DNA from: Alicyclobacillus fastidiosus
Lineage (GTDB): Bacteria; Bacillota; Bacilli; Alicyclobacillales; Alicyclobacillaceae
DNA length: 64,000 nucleotides
Reading direction: 5' to 3'
Assembly: GCF_026651875.1 (NCBI RefSeq)
Contig: NZ_CP104068.1
Location: 1 to 64,000 of the forward strand
Made by a program: the position numbers and the translations under genes. The notes beneath the pieces are model-generated. The model saw only the letters and a list, made by a program, of their open reading frames with translations. It did no database searches and had not been told where the DNA came from. Of the stretch, positions 42,239 to 53,206 are shown piece after piece (position 1 is the stretch's first letter; the number at the start of each line of letters is the position of its first letter).

Positions 42239-43380
42239 GTGTTTCCAATGCCGGTTCATCCAGCACAGTGCTTACCTTAAAGTCTACTGAGGATATCCCA
42301 TGGGGAACTTACACGCATCACTATGATGCGGTTCAAATCACCAACAACTCCACAGGACAAAGCTCTTGGATCGTGGGCAGTGATGAGTCTGATATGAGTG
42401 ATATGCAAGTCGAGGATGGCGGGAATGGGGCCCAAACCGACAGTGTCACCGTAGACACGTCGAGTTTTGCAAACGGTTCCTACACGGCCACACTCTTTGT
42501 GCGGGATGGAGTAGATCGGGTCTCGTCTGAGCCTGCAACAACGACGTTTACGATCACAAGCAACAGTGACATCGGTACTGGCAAGACAATTCAACTTTCA
42601 GCGAATCCGACCAGCTTGAATGTTGGACAATCGAGTACATTAACGGCTACCGCAATATCTATACCATCTACTGACTATATCAAGATTGTGGATAGTTCTC
42701 TTTCAAACACGTTGCCAGGTAACCAAAGTTCGTATTCTGATGGACTCAGTGGAGAGAAAAGTCTCGTAACAACTGCTACCTATGACAAAGTTGGTTCTGT
42801 GTCATACGTGGCACAGGAAATCAATGAGACGACAGGTGGTATTGACGCTCAAAGTCCACCTGTAACCGTCACATGGACAGCACCGGCAGCAAGTATCACT
42901 CTAACGCCGTCGAGCGACACTCAGGTTCAAAGTGGCACGCCAGTTACCATTTCGTACAAAGCAACGGGTATGATTTCAGGTGAATTTGTCGTCGTTCAGG
43001 CAATTACAGACAATGGGGCTAAAAACGCTTGGTATGACTCTGGAGATAAGAACTCATCCAATTTTGATTATGAGGTTGAAAGCCCAGTTAATGGGGCTAG
43101 TGTGAGCGTTAAATATGTAGCCACGATCTATAATGGCTCACTCGACCGCTTGGCTACTGCCTACTCGGGGACCATTACATGGGTGAGTCAAAAACCAACA
43201 ATTACGATTACGGCGAGCCCACAAACGAATGTCCCAGGGGAACCGTCTGAGATTCAATATTCGGTAAACACATTGTCGCCGGGAGACACAATTTCAGTGG
43301 TCGGAACTGGCGGTTCGCATCCGTGGAATGTCTCCAACCAAACAAACTATGTGGAACAGTATCAGCAAATGAAGACCCAA
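42239..43380 (+). pseudogene. giant repeat adhesin, middle part
   Basis: Continuation of the adhesin after the IS. It consists of Ig/bacterial-type beta repeats, each with a pattern like LTLSANPTSLNVGQSSTLTA followed by IPSTDYIKIVD (also ASITLTPSSDTQVQSGTPV, TITITASPQTNVPGEPSE). The frame ends at 43446 after a frameshift between about 43360 and 43385, beyond which the repeat pattern continues one frame over. If the shift is a base error rather than a mutation, the gene is broken only by the IS. Confidence 0.8.
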
Positions 43381-46322
43381 CCGCTGGACAAACAATCACG
43401 ACAAATTACAAGGCGTATATCTATGACTCAAGTGGTAATGTGGTAAGTTCCTCAACAACATCGGTAAGCTGGACGAATGCGTGGAACGGAACCATAAGTC
43501 TTTCAGTAAGTCCGGTTTTGCTACAGACATACCAAGACACAAATTTAACAGTGACGACTTCACAGGCCATACCCAGTGGTTATGCGTTGATTATTATGGA
43601 CGAGACAACCGGCCAAACTGTAGGTGCGGTTACAAGTACTCCAGCCACGGTACAGTATGCAAATGCGAACGCTGAAACAGATGAGTTTGAGGCGTTCATC
43701 ACTGATGGCTACGAAAATATTGGTGCACCATCAAACACTGTTTCAGTCCAATGGGTCGGGGCAACGGTCACAGCGTCACCAACCTTATTGCCCATCAATC
43801 AGTCAAGCACCATCACGGCCACGGCTCAAAATAAACCTTCAACGGACTGGTTGATACTCTTTAACGAGTCGACTGGACAGGTTCTAGGCAGTACTCAAGG
43901 GTCAACTATTTCTACTACACAAACAGAGAGTACCGCTCAGACTGACGCGTACCTTGCTTATGTTTCTCCAAGTAACGATGTCTCAGGAGCCTACGTTACG
44001 TCTGACCCGGTAAGCGTGGACTGGTACGGAGTTACCTTAACGGCGACACCAGTATCTTTACCGGTTGGCGAGGAGACCCAGTTAACAGCTGCTACGCAAA
44101 ACCTTCCTGCTGGCTACGTACTAGATATCGAGGATCAAACCACGGGCAAGGTACTGGCGACTGGTGATCTAAGTCAAACTACATTGACAACCACAGACAC
44201 GCAATCGTCTCCACAGACGGATACGTATATAGCGAGGATTGTCCAACCACCAAAAACCGGGTATGGACTTTGGGCAGCAGTCACCAGTCAAGCAGATATG
44301 TATACTACCGATAATGGTTGGAGCGATTACGATCCTTCATCCTCACCGAATGGGACAGAAGTTTATGAGAATGGAAAATGGATTCCGGAAGGAGACCCGA
44401 ACGGAGACGCGGATGTGACCTCCTTGGTATACGATGCTCAAGATGGATACACATGGGCTGGTACCGCTAATTCCGGAGTTGCTTACTGGGACGGAACCAA
44501 GTGGGTGAATGCTGGTTCGCCTTCGGATAGCTCTTCGATTGTACAACTCGTGTACAACTCGACCTCTGGTCAAATATGGGCGCAGACCGCTACCGGGGTA
44601 AGTTATTGGAATGGAAGTACATGGGTTGAGACTACATTTCCAACGTGGAGCGGTGCAGAACCTGCCTATCTCACAACGGGGCCGAGTAATGAAATGATCT
44701 TGGTCATCCAACAATGGCAGGACCAGGCAGAGATAGACGTTTGGAACGGAACTACATGGACTATAAAAGACACCATGTCCTTTTCAGGTAATATACCTGG
44801 GACTTGGGGGATAAATGGCGTTGCGTATTCAAATGGCCAGCTATACATTATCGAGCATTACGAGACGACTCATAGGGGTTCAGCAAGTACGGTTGAACAG
44901 AGCTTTGACAACATATACGGTACTCAGTTTTCCACTCTAAGCAGTACGTCGGCTTGGACAGAAAATAACGTGTCGTACCAGTTTGATTGGAACTCCTATA
45001 ACGGCTACTACTACGACGACCTTATAACTGGGGGATCATCTGGTAGCGGGAACATCAATGGCACAACTAGATTTATCGGTACTTCACCTTCAGGCGACAT
45101 CTATATTCAGGTTGACGGATGGATTGAGGGGATTAGTCAACGAGGCGGCGGATTAATTGAGGCAGCGCCTAAACAAATGCCGATATACACCTGGAACGGA
45201 TCAACAAATGTCATAACAGGTTACCAGACAGAATTAGAAACTGAAAATGGGGAAGCCGAAAGTCAATGGTATGCTGGGCAAACTCTCTTTTATTCACTGC
45301 CACATGCTTTTGCAACGGATGGTTTGAATGATTACGTAGGCTGGGGAGCCAATAACTACAGTGGCATGGAATCGTATGACGTGACTGAGAACTTTGGTGA
45401 CCAGGACAGTTATGCACCAACCGGTTCAGCCATCGGCCCAACGGATAACAACGTATCAAGTGTTGTGGCCTTGGCATGGAATGGGAATTCGAGCATGGAT
45501 TCAGCTGTACCTGTGCCTTTACAAACGTCTGACCCAGTTTCTGTGACGTGGTATCAATGGCAACTATCTCTGAATGCGGACCCGACGCAATTGCCGGCCG
45601 GTTCGCCGACCACGTTAACCGCTACGTCGAGTGGGGCGCCGAGTGGAGCGTACATTGAGATTTACGACGAAACTACGAATACGGTTGTTGGTACAAGCCC
45701 TGCCAATGCAACTTTGTATAGCACGACTTATACAGAGAATTCACCGACGACTGATCAGTTTGTGGCGTACTTCATTGACCAGGCTTCGGGCAATCAGCTG
45801 CAAAATAGTAACACGCAAGATGTCGAGTGGACGCAAATACCACTAACGCTGTCAGATGCAGAGGTTTATCATACTGACGCTTGGCTGGCGAATCTCAATG
45901 CGTACAACGCAGAATACCAACAAACAGACCCTTCTCTGGTGCGTTCATTGTCAGATTTTTGGGCAGGGGAACAATTAGATTTCAAGGTGCTTCCAAGCAT
46001 AAAGACCATTGCTCAGGCACAGGTGACAATTGAAGGACTCTCAATGAGCCCTTATGCCCCTGATGATCCACCAGTGAACTTCTGGGGGCCGGTGACGATT
46101 CCGTTAACCTTGGATTCGACTACTGGTTATTTAGAGGGGAACACAGACCCTACCTGGCAACCATGGATGCAATATATCGAGGATGGTACCTATCAGGTGG
46201 AGTTTTATGTAAAGAGCGATGATAATCAGGTTTCAACTGCATTGGCCAGCTTTACAATCGATGCACCCTGGGTGAGTGGTGATGACCCTCGGAGTTACTA
46301 TCACGAGCATCAAACATATTGA
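43380..46322 (+). pseudogene. giant repeat adhesin, 3' part
   Basis: About 980 codons in the shifted frame. Further Ig-like repeats (VTASPTLLPINQSSTITATA, LTATPVSLPVGEETQLTAAT, LNADPTQLPAGSPTTLTATS), plus a beta-propeller-like central region with repeated YWDGTKW / YWNGSTW / VWNGTTW units around 44480-44760, and an unrecognised C-terminal domain. There is no LPXTG motif or C-terminal anchor, so attachment would be by other means. Probable role in cell contact for conjugation or biofilm, by inference. Confidence 0.78.
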
Positions 46323-46340
46323 TGGAAGGAGATAGACAGG

Positions 46341-46847
46341 ATGAAATGGTGGATAGGGGCTCTTGCCATCACAATATGTGTCACTGGCTGTGGTACTACA
46401 CAGGTGCACCAAGCGTCAGTAAAAACTATTCAAACTACGTTGCCCAAAAGCGTGGAGGTTTCGCTTTCTGCGCCCACAACACGCCTTCATAAAGTGACCA
46501 AATTACCGATTACACAAATAGGCGTCCACAACCTAAAGGGGCAAATCAATATCCTTTATATTGCGCCTGATGAGGTTTATGCGATCAATCAGTTCCGTAG
46601 TGTTTGGAATCAATTAAAGGTAAAACCGACAGTGGTTTGGACAAAAACTGAATCGACTAACGCGAAGCAACTTTGGTCAAAGGAAGGGTATAAAGGGGAT
46701 CCTATTCCAAGTACACACACCTACTTCAGTTTAAGTGCACCACCGACCCCAGACGCTTATCACAAAGTCGGCACCGATGCGTGGAATGACGAACCAGGAA
46801 TCATGCCCGATTCGGACGTTGGTTATTGGGGAAAGTTTTTTAACTAG
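46341..46847 (+). CDS. lipoprotein
   Basis: A 168-aa protein with lipoprotein signal (WWIGALAITICVTGC, lipobox VTGC). The mature part is a small soluble domain (INILYIAPDEVYAINQFRSV, SLSAPPTPDAYHKVGTDAWN). It follows the adhesin by 18 bases with GGAAGGAGATAG as ribosome site, so it belongs to the same unit and may help place the adhesin. Family unknown. Confidence 0.65.
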   Translation: MKWWIGALAITICVTGCGTTQVHQASVKTIQTTLPKSVEVSLSAPTTRLHKVTKLPITQIGVHNLKGQINILYIAPDEVYAINQFRSVWNQLKVKPTVVWTKTESTNAKQLWSKEGYKGDPIPSTHTYFSLSAPPTPDAYHKVGTDAWNDEPGIMPDSDVGYWGKFFN

Positions 46848-46910
46848 TAGATGGAGGGTTGCGACCCCGTCTTGGCGATTGGAAACTCGTTTCGGTTGCA
46901 TGATGTGGAT

Positions 46911-46946
46911 AGAACGGGATGCTCATGGCATCCCGTATCCCGTTCT
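46911..46946. terminator. hairpin after lipoprotein gene
   Basis: Long palindromic stem: GGGATGC / GCATCCC with four-base loop, flanked by AGAACGGGAT and ATCCCGTTCT that can form an alternative longer stem. No T-tract. It separates the adhesin unit from the convergent RHH gene. Confidence 0.55.
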
Positions 46947-47088
46947 AGCGTATATTATGTTGTTGGATTCTCAAGGTCTTCACGGTTGCCGATGCGATGA
47001 ACATACAAATCCCATAAGTAAGTATCCGTATTGCTAATCGAATTAGGGACTAAAGACAACATGCTCCAATTAAGGAAAATTGTACGAC

Positions 47089-47403
47089 TTATTCGCCTAT
47101 ATCCTCTTTGGGCATACCAATATGCAAAAGACTTTCAAGTGCAACGTTTGTATATACTTTTAGTGTGTAGTTGTTCCGTGCACAGAACATCTTTACTTCT
47201 TTCATCAAGTCCTTACGGACTTCAACGGTTACTTTTTCATAGTCACTTTTCATATTATTCATTGTTTTTATTATTGTGTGTAAAATCTCTTCGGCTTTCT
47301 TATCATTCCCGCCCTCTATAGATTCCCTTAATAGCTCCCACGCTTCAGTAGTTTTTATATAGTCAATAGTGGCCTTATCTCTAAGTTGACCAGACCGGGA
47401 CAT
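47089..47403 (-). CDS. RHH-like regulator divergent from topB
   Basis: A 104-aa protein. The C-terminal half reads as ribbon-helix-helix (KVTVEVRKDLMKEVKMFCAR, then LKVYTNVALESLLHIG), the N-terminal half is helical (TTEAWELLRESIEGG). ATG 47403 follows GGAGGG; the frame is open to 47490. It is transcribed away from topB, and the intergenic region has ACCCGTA sites in both orientations, so it may be the repressor acting there. Confidence 0.6.
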   Translation of the reverse strand: MSRSGQLRDKATIDYIKTTEAWELLRESIEGGNDKKAEEILHTIIKTMNNMKSDYEKVTVEVRKDLMKEVKMFCARNNYTLKVYTNVALESLLHIGMPKEDIGE

Positions 47404-47494
47404 TATGGAACCCTCCATTTTTGTATGCATTCTTAATGCAGTATAACCCTGAACAATGATTATATCCTTGTTCAATTTTTTCTTAAACACATTT

Positions 47495-47545
47495 ACCCGT
47501 AATTATATACTTGTTGCAACTTATATAAAGTCATATAATACGGGT
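47495..47545 (+). promoter_or_regulatory. topB promoter with ACCCGT sites
   Basis: TTGTTG (47511-47516), 17-base spacer, TATAAT (47534-47539). ACCCGTAATTATATACTTG covers the -35 side (47495-47513) and ACGGGT (47540-47545), the inverted half, follows the -10. The first sequence recurs with one change in the pilin promoter at 36673. Confidence 0.7.
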
Positions 47546-47576
47546 ACATATCCATGTTCTTCTTGGAGGTGAAATT

Positions 47577-49919
47577 ATGGATTTAATTGTATGCGAAAAG
47601 CCTAGTGCTGCTAGGGATTTTGCGCATGCGATAGGAGCGACATGGGACGACAAAGGCAAGATATTCAAATCTCCTAAAGCAGATATTGCGGTCTTGAGAG
47701 GACATCTTCTTCGTCTCAAAGGTTTGAAGGAGTCAAACCAGTTATACAACACAAAATGGGATCGTTCTATACTGGTTCATCTTCCGACATTCCCTAATCT
47801 TCACGAACGAGGTATGTATGACTTCGCCAAAGCAGATTCGGAACTTATAAAATCGTTGAAAAATCAGTTTCTGAATCGGGGATATGACCGAATAATCAAT
47901 GCTACCGACCCAGGACGTGAAGGAGAGTTACTGTTTTGGGAGTTGTATGATTACTTCTCCACAACGACCCCCGTATTCCGATTTTGGGAGTCTGAAGCAC
48001 TGAGCAAAGAAGTTGTACTACGGGGATTAAATAACCTCAAGGACTTATCCTTTTATGCTCCAAGGCGTGCAGCTGCGTATGCGAGGCAACATGCGGACTG
48101 GTATGTAGGTATGAACCTAACTGTAGCCTATACAGGCGTCTGTGGCATGTTTTTTAGTATTGGGCCTGTCCAAACCCCTACTCTTGCTCTTGTGGTACGT
48201 AGGGACGAAATCATAGAGAACTGGAATGGTGCAACGTACCAAGAAATTGAGGTTGGCTTTGATGGCTTTCGTGCAAAGTTCAAGCCGGAAACCCCTCTGA
48301 TTGAAGATAGGCCGTATAGTCTTGATGCTGTTCTGGCTAAGACCATACTCTCACAGCTTCAGAGCTCTACAAATGGCACTGTACAGTCAGTGAAGACTGA
48401 AGAGAAAAACGTTCAGCCCCCTAAACTGTTCAGTTTGACTACGCTTCAAATTAAGGCAAACCAAAAGTACGGTTTGTCAGGTGATACAACACTTAAGATC
48501 GCTCAAAAGCTGTATGAAGAGTACAAGTGCTTGTCATATCCACGTACTGACTCGGAAGTGATTGGAGAGTCGATGACTGGTCAAGTGAGCCAGATTGTGA
48601 GGGATTTGACCCAATACTATGGTATCTCATTTGCAGATGTTCATTTTACAAAGCGAAATGTGAACAATGCAAAACTAACGGACCACCATGCGTTGATACC
48701 TTTGAAGCCAATTCCTGATACAGCCGGTGAACGGGAAAGACAAGTTTACATGCTTGTTTTGGAACGGTTCTTAGAGGCGCTTTCCGAGGTCGGAAAAGAC
48801 CTAACCGCTAGGGTACATATTTTGATTGACGATCATCTGTTTGAATCAATTGGCCGTATTCAAAAGTCATCAGGGTGGCGATCTCTATTCTCTGGGACAC
48901 CGGACGACGCAGGTGATGTGGAACAGTCGTTACCAGATCTCTTTGAATTGGTGGACGGCCAAGTGATAAACATCCTTGAGAAACCCAAGTCCGAAGCCAA
49001 AAAGATGGAGCCGCCTAAACGGTATACGGAAGCTGATTTGTACAAGTCCATGAAGAACATTGCTAACAGTATCGAAGACAAAGCGCTTCGCGAGGCGATG
49101 AAGAACGTCGAAGGTCGATTAGCAACGCCAGCTACTCAAGCCAGTATCGTGGAGCTGTTGATCAGTCGAGGTTACATCGAACGTAAGGGAAAACAACTCA
49201 TAAGTACAGCGGATGGTCGGGCACTCATTCGAACCGTCTCACCGGAGTTAACCGATGCAATTCAACGTGCCAAGATGGAACAGCTGCTTAATGATTTTGA
49301 TCATCCACGTTCAGTCGACGAATACATGAGTGGCGTCCGAGAGCTGATCGAAAGCAATATACGATTCTGTTTTGAACTGAAGGTGGAGGAATCGCTATCC
49401 ACTATCGATGTTGTCTGCCCGACTTGTAATACCGCTTTGATTACCAGGCAGTTTACCTACTCGTGCGGGAACTGTGACTTTTCGATCCCACGCGTTTGGG
49501 GCCATCGCACACTAACGATGGATGATGTTCATCGCTTGGCCAGTGGGCAGATGACAGAGGTTCATACGTTTCATTCAAAGGACAAAAGCAAATCGTTTAT
49601 GGCTTCTCTCCAGCTCAACAACAACCAAATTGAGTATCACTTTCCGAGTCGAGAGGAAATGTCATTCGGGCCATGCCCAGTGTGTACAGACGGAGGAGTG
49701 ATGTACCCCAAAGGAAAGGTTTTGGCATGTACCAAGTGTAGTTATGTTCTTTTCCGTACCATTGCTGGAAAATCGCTCTCGGATAATCAACTTAAAAAAC
49801 TGTTGTCTAGCAAAACGACTCCTGTAATTAAAGGGTTTCGGAAGAGAGATCAAACAACGTTCAATGCAGCGTTGTCCCTTGGGGCAGATGGGAAAGTTAG
49901 TTTTTCAAAACCACGTTAA
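47577..49919 (+). CDS. topB: DNA topoisomerase III (type IA)
   Basis: A 780-aa type IA topoisomerase relaxing or decatenating DNA, common on conjugative plasmids. Toprim start LIVCEKPSAARDFA, RIINATDPGREGELL, active-site Tyr in CLSYPRTDSEVI, and HHALIPLKPI. The C-terminus carries two zinc-binding modules (VCPTCNTALI with SCGNCDF; PCPVCTDGGV with ACTKCSY). GGAGGTG precedes the ATG. It heads the T4SS operon and probably supports strand handling during transfer or plasmid resolution. Confidence 0.93.
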   Translation: MDLIVCEKPSAARDFAHAIGATWDDKGKIFKSPKADIAVLRGHLLRLKGLKESNQLYNTKWDRSILVHLPTFPNLHERGMYDFAKADSELIKSLKNQFLNRGYDRIINATDPGREGELLFWELYDYFSTTTPVFRFWESEALSKEVVLRGLNNLKDLSFYAPRRAAAYARQHADWYVGMNLTVAYTGVCGMFFSIGPVQTPTLALVVRRDEIIENWNGATYQEIEVGFDGFRAKFKPETPLIEDRPYSLDAVLAKTILSQLQSSTNGTVQSVKTEEKNVQPPKLFSLTTLQIKANQKYGLSGDTTLKIAQKLYEEYKCLSYPRTDSEVIGESMTGQVSQIVRDLTQYYGISFADVHFTKRNVNNAKLTDHHALIPLKPIPDTAGERERQVYMLVLERFLEALSEVGKDLTARVHILIDDHLFESIGRIQKSSGWRSLFSGTPDDAGDVEQSLPDLFELVDGQVINILEKPKSEAKKMEPPKRYTEADLYKSMKNIANSIEDKALREAMKNVEGRLATPATQASIVELLISRGYIERKGKQLISTADGRALIRTVSPELTDAIQRAKMEQLLNDFDHPRSVDEYMSGVRELIESNIRFCFELKVEESLSTIDVVCPTCNTALITRQFTYSCGNCDFSIPRVWGHRTLTMDDVHRLASGQMTEVHTFHSKDKSKSFMASLQLNNNQIEYHFPSREEMSFGPCPVCTDGGVMYPKGKVLACTKCSYVLFRTIAGKSLSDNQLKKLLSSKTTPVIKGFRKRDQTTFNAALSLGADGKVSFSKPR

Positions 49920-49933
49920 GGAGAAAAGATGAT

Positions 49934-50293
49934 ATGAAAGTTACTCTTAAGCCATTCAAAGCCTTGTATAGGCGAGTATTAGCCGCAGTCTGCTTTATTA
50001 CGCTCGCTGTTCCAAACGTTGCATATGCGAGTGGTACTGGCCCTGCAACCATTCAAGCAGGTGTGAGTGATGGTGAAAATCTAGCAACCCAGGCCGGTGA
50101 ATGGGCATTTGGCCTTCTCGCTGCGGGCGCCGCCTTTTTCCTTATCCGTGCCTGGTGGACGATGCATAGTGCAGATGATGACAGCCAATATGCCAAAGGT
50201 CGAAAGCATTTGGTGCGGTCAATCATCACCCTCGTAGGTGCAGGGTGTACATCTGCAATTTTAGCTACTGTACGTACTACTTTTGGATTTTAA
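49934..50293 (+). CDS. VirB2/TrbC-like pilin subunit
   Basis: A 119-aa membrane protein: cleavable signal-type helix (VLAAVCFITLAVPNVAYAS), then two hydrophobic helices (GEWAFGLLAAGAAFFLIRAW and SIITLVGAGCTSAILATV) around a charged loop (DDDSQYAKGRKHL). Size, topology and place at the head of the T4SS genes fit a VirB2-type subunit. AAGGAG precedes it. Confidence 0.65.
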   Translation: MKVTLKPFKALYRRVLAAVCFITLAVPNVAYASGTGPATIQAGVSDGENLATQAGEWAFGLLAAGAAFFLIRAWWTMHSADDDSQYAKGRKHLVRSIITLVGAGCTSAILATVRTTFGF

Positions 50294-50307
50294 GGGGCAG
50301 GTACTTC

Positions 50308-52239
50308 ATGCAACAACAAAGGGCGTTTTTTCAATGGATTTCAACGGGGGTATTTACCCTCGTTATCTTTTTACTCTCAACTACCCTTTCTGGTGCACTA
50401 TATGACTTGGTTACTCATTTAAGAAACATCAAAGTTTCATTTTTTCACCAGACAATTAAGAAAGCGGAGCACTTTGTTTATGTATGGCACTCAATCACTC
50501 ATCCCAATGAATTCTCACTAATGGCATTTGGTATCACCTTAATGCTTGCCGGTTGGGACTCATGGAAGACATGGAAGGCCACGACAGACCATCGGCGTAA
50601 GTATAAGCAGAGACATGGATATGCCAGTCATGGAACTGCGCACTGGCAGGAGAAGTACGAAACGCGTCAATTCTACCACCAGGACAATAATGGTTTTTTA
50701 TTGGGGGACTATGACAAGGACAAGTATGCTCCTTTACCCGATGCGGCATTTAGAGACCCAAAACACGGAAACTACTCAGTTCATCCGTTTTCGTCTGAAC
50801 TGAACCATCAGTATCTCGTGATTGGTCCTCCAGGTAGTAAAAAAACTACAGGATTCATCATGCCAAACATTTTTCACCTCGCACAACAAGGCATATCCAT
50901 GGTGGCTACGGACCCAAAAGGGGAACTGTACACGCAGACTGCCGAGTACTTACGCGAACGTGGCTACAACATTGTCGTGCTTGACTATATCAACTTCATG
51001 TACGGTCAGCGTCAAAATTACATTCAGTACATTTTTGAGGAAAAGCAATATGCAGAAGTCGCAAATATGTATCTGAATGCTACTCGCAATGAGGGAGATA
51101 AGAGGGACTTTTGGGAGGGCAAAGCGCAGGAGCTTTTAACTGCATTGATCGGTTTCGTTCATCAAGCCTATGGCCCAAAAGGTACATTCACGCGCATCTT
51201 CGAGTTGATTCCGTATTTTATCTCGAACCCTGCCTATATCGTGGAACTGTTCGATAGGTACAACGTAAAAGGCGCACCGAGGCTACTTTTGAACGGCGTT
51301 TTGGCCCAGGCTGGGTCAGAAAATTTGATGGCCAACATTATAGGAACACTAACCGAAAAACTTAACCTTTTCACCTTGTCCAATGTACAGGCTCATACAT
51401 CGGTTACGGATTATGACCTATCGCGTGTTACTCAGGAGAAAACAGCGGTTTTTGTTCTGATTTCAGTAAAAGACACGACATATGCACCTCTCGTTAGCGT
51501 ATTTTGGAGCTCCATCTTCAACATCTTTTACAAAGTAGCTGAAGAGAATGGGGGGCGGCTTCCGGTTCCAGTTGCTCCGCTGATTGACGAAATGGCAAAC
51601 ATCGGGAAGATAGCAGGATTTGATACAAAACTCACCACGATGAGGTCGCTGGGTGTCTTCCCGATGATGATATGGCACTCCTATCCGCAGCTCAAAATGA
51701 AATACGGCCAGGATTATGCCGATGTGTTCCTGGCATCGTGTGACACGCATATTTTACTTGCCTGCAATGATCTTCAGACTGCCGAACTCTTTAGTAAGAG
51801 TCTTGGGGACACAACGATTGAGACTCAAAGTAAGCGTGGAGCACGTGCGGCACTGGCTGAGGCGAACAACACCACAAATCAATTTACGGGTCGGCGTTTG
51901 TTACAACCGGCGGAAATTCGAGCTCTTGATCGGCGTTTCAGTATTGTTATTCAAAGTGGTAGACCTCCGGTGTTACTAAACAAGTTGCAGTATCGCTATT
52001 GGGAAGATGAGAGTCGGATTGCACATGAAGCTGTATTTGCAGACTTGCCCCAATATGGAGGCGAGCCTTATGAGTACCTAGATACGTCGGATATGCCTAA
52101 TCAACAAACAAGTAATGCAGCGTCAGAGACTGAACGTATGTCCGACACAAAAGTCACGTCGCCAGAAGACACTTCAGATACTGAGGATAAACAATTGGTA
52201 GGTATTTCGCGAAGTAAATGGCTCGGCGAAAGGAGCTGA
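50308..52239 (+). CDS. VirD4/TraG-family coupling protein
   Basis: A 643-aa conjugation coupling ATPase that recruits the relaxosome to the T4SS. Two N-terminal membrane helices (WISTGVFTLVIFLLSTTL; FSLMAFGITLMLAGWD); Walker A VIGPPGSKKTTGFIMPNI near residue 175; MVATDPKGELY; Walker B PVAPLIDEMANIG near residue 425. Glu/Thr/Ser-rich tail. ATG 50308 has AAGGGGCAGG upstream; the frame's earlier start at 50245 overlaps the pilin gene. Confidence 0.93.
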   Translation: MQQQRAFFQWISTGVFTLVIFLLSTTLSGALYDLVTHLRNIKVSFFHQTIKKAEHFVYVWHSITHPNEFSLMAFGITLMLAGWDSWKTWKATTDHRRKYKQRHGYASHGTAHWQEKYETRQFYHQDNNGFLLGDYDKDKYAPLPDAAFRDPKHGNYSVHPFSSELNHQYLVIGPPGSKKTTGFIMPNIFHLAQQGISMVATDPKGELYTQTAEYLRERGYNIVVLDYINFMYGQRQNYIQYIFEEKQYAEVANMYLNATRNEGDKRDFWEGKAQELLTALIGFVHQAYGPKGTFTRIFELIPYFISNPAYIVELFDRYNVKGAPRLLLNGVLAQAGSENLMANIIGTLTEKLNLFTLSNVQAHTSVTDYDLSRVTQEKTAVFVLISVKDTTYAPLVSVFWSSIFNIFYKVAEENGGRLPVPVAPLIDEMANIGKIAGFDTKLTTMRSLGVFPMMIWHSYPQLKMKYGQDYADVFLASCDTHILLACNDLQTAELFSKSLGDTTIETQSKRGARAALAEANNTTNQFTGRRLLQPAEIRALDRRFSIVIQSGRPPVLLNKLQYRYWEDESRIAHEAVFADLPQYGGEPYEYLDTSDMPNQQTSNAASETERMSDTKVTSPEDTSDTEDKQLVGISRSKWLGERS

Positions 52240-52243
52240 AGAC

Positions 52244-53206
52244 ATGTCTTGGCTTGCTACTCAGTTTAACAACATGATTACGGGTCTAGTTCAAGGAATC
52301 ATAAATGACTTGCTAAAGGTCATTGTGGACATATTGAGCGCATTCGTAGTCAATCCGACCGATATGAACGCTCTTCCAGGGTTTTCTGCTTTGCTCATTG
52401 CGATTGAGTCTTTGAGTACTGCTGCTCTCGGCTTTTTGCTCATCAAGGAGCTCCTTTTAAACCAATACGAATCCCTTGGTGATATGGATGTTTCCCCAAT
52501 AGTCATCGTCAAGAATGTGTTCATTTCGGCCTTCCTGATCTGGCTAAGCCCTCTGCTTATTCAACAGGTGATATTGAGACTAGTCGTTGATTTAACTGCT
52601 GTGGTCTCAAATAGCCTGGGAGCGGACTTAAACGTAAAACTCGATTCACTACTTGCTGTATCGGTAACTGGAGCTGCAGCCGCAGGCGGGGCAGCCGACG
52701 CAGCGAGTAATGCAGGGATAGGGATAGCAAAGAACGCCATGCTTGATGCGCTAATGCCTGATATGGGGTTTTGGGCAGTTGTGGTCATCGTATTGGCTAT
52801 TATCATTGCACTTGCCATCATTGGCATTCAATCGGGTATGAGATGGGCTGAATTGTACTTTCTCGCTCTTGTTGGCCCGATTCTTGCATTGAATAAAGCG
52901 TCCTTTGGCAATGCTTGGGGACAGTGGCTTCGTGAAACAATTTCAACTGCCTTTTCTCAACTTGTTCAGTATTTTTCAACGCTCCTAGCCCTGATGATCA
53001 TGACCCATCCAGGGTCACTCGATACAGCAAACGGATCTGCTGTGAATGGGACAGTGAAAATCTTCATGATTCTGGGCCTGCTGGTATTCGCAATTGTTGG
53101 ACCTCAACGACTTCGGGGCCTTATTTCCGGTGGTAATCCAACCGGAATGCGAGCTGTAGCGTCTATCGCAAAAAATGCTGCCGGAGGGATGACGGTTGGA
53201 GGATAA
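52244..53206 (+). CDS. VirB6/TrbL-like polytopic T4SS protein
   Basis: A 320-aa protein with about six membrane segments (for example FWAVVVIVLAIIIALAIIGI, IFMILGLLVFAIVG) and an Ala/Gly-rich loop (TGAAAAGGAADAASNAGIG). This profile is typical of VirB6/TrbL channel components. AAAGGAGC precedes the ATG and the 3' end overlaps the PrgI-like gene by 11 bases. Confidence 0.8.
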   Translation: MSWLATQFNNMITGLVQGIINDLLKVIVDILSAFVVNPTDMNALPGFSALLIAIESLSTAALGFLLIKELLLNQYESLGDMDVSPIVIVKNVFISAFLIWLSPLLIQQVILRLVVDLTAVVSNSLGADLNVKLDSLLAVSVTGAAAAGGAADAASNAGIGIAKNAMLDALMPDMGFWAVVVIVLAIIIALAIIGIQSGMRWAELYFLALVGPILALNKASFGNAWGQWLRETISTAFSQLVQYFSTLLALMIMTHPGSLDTANGSAVNGTVKIFMILGLLVFAIVGPQRLRGLISGGNPTGMRAVASIAKNAAGGMTVGG

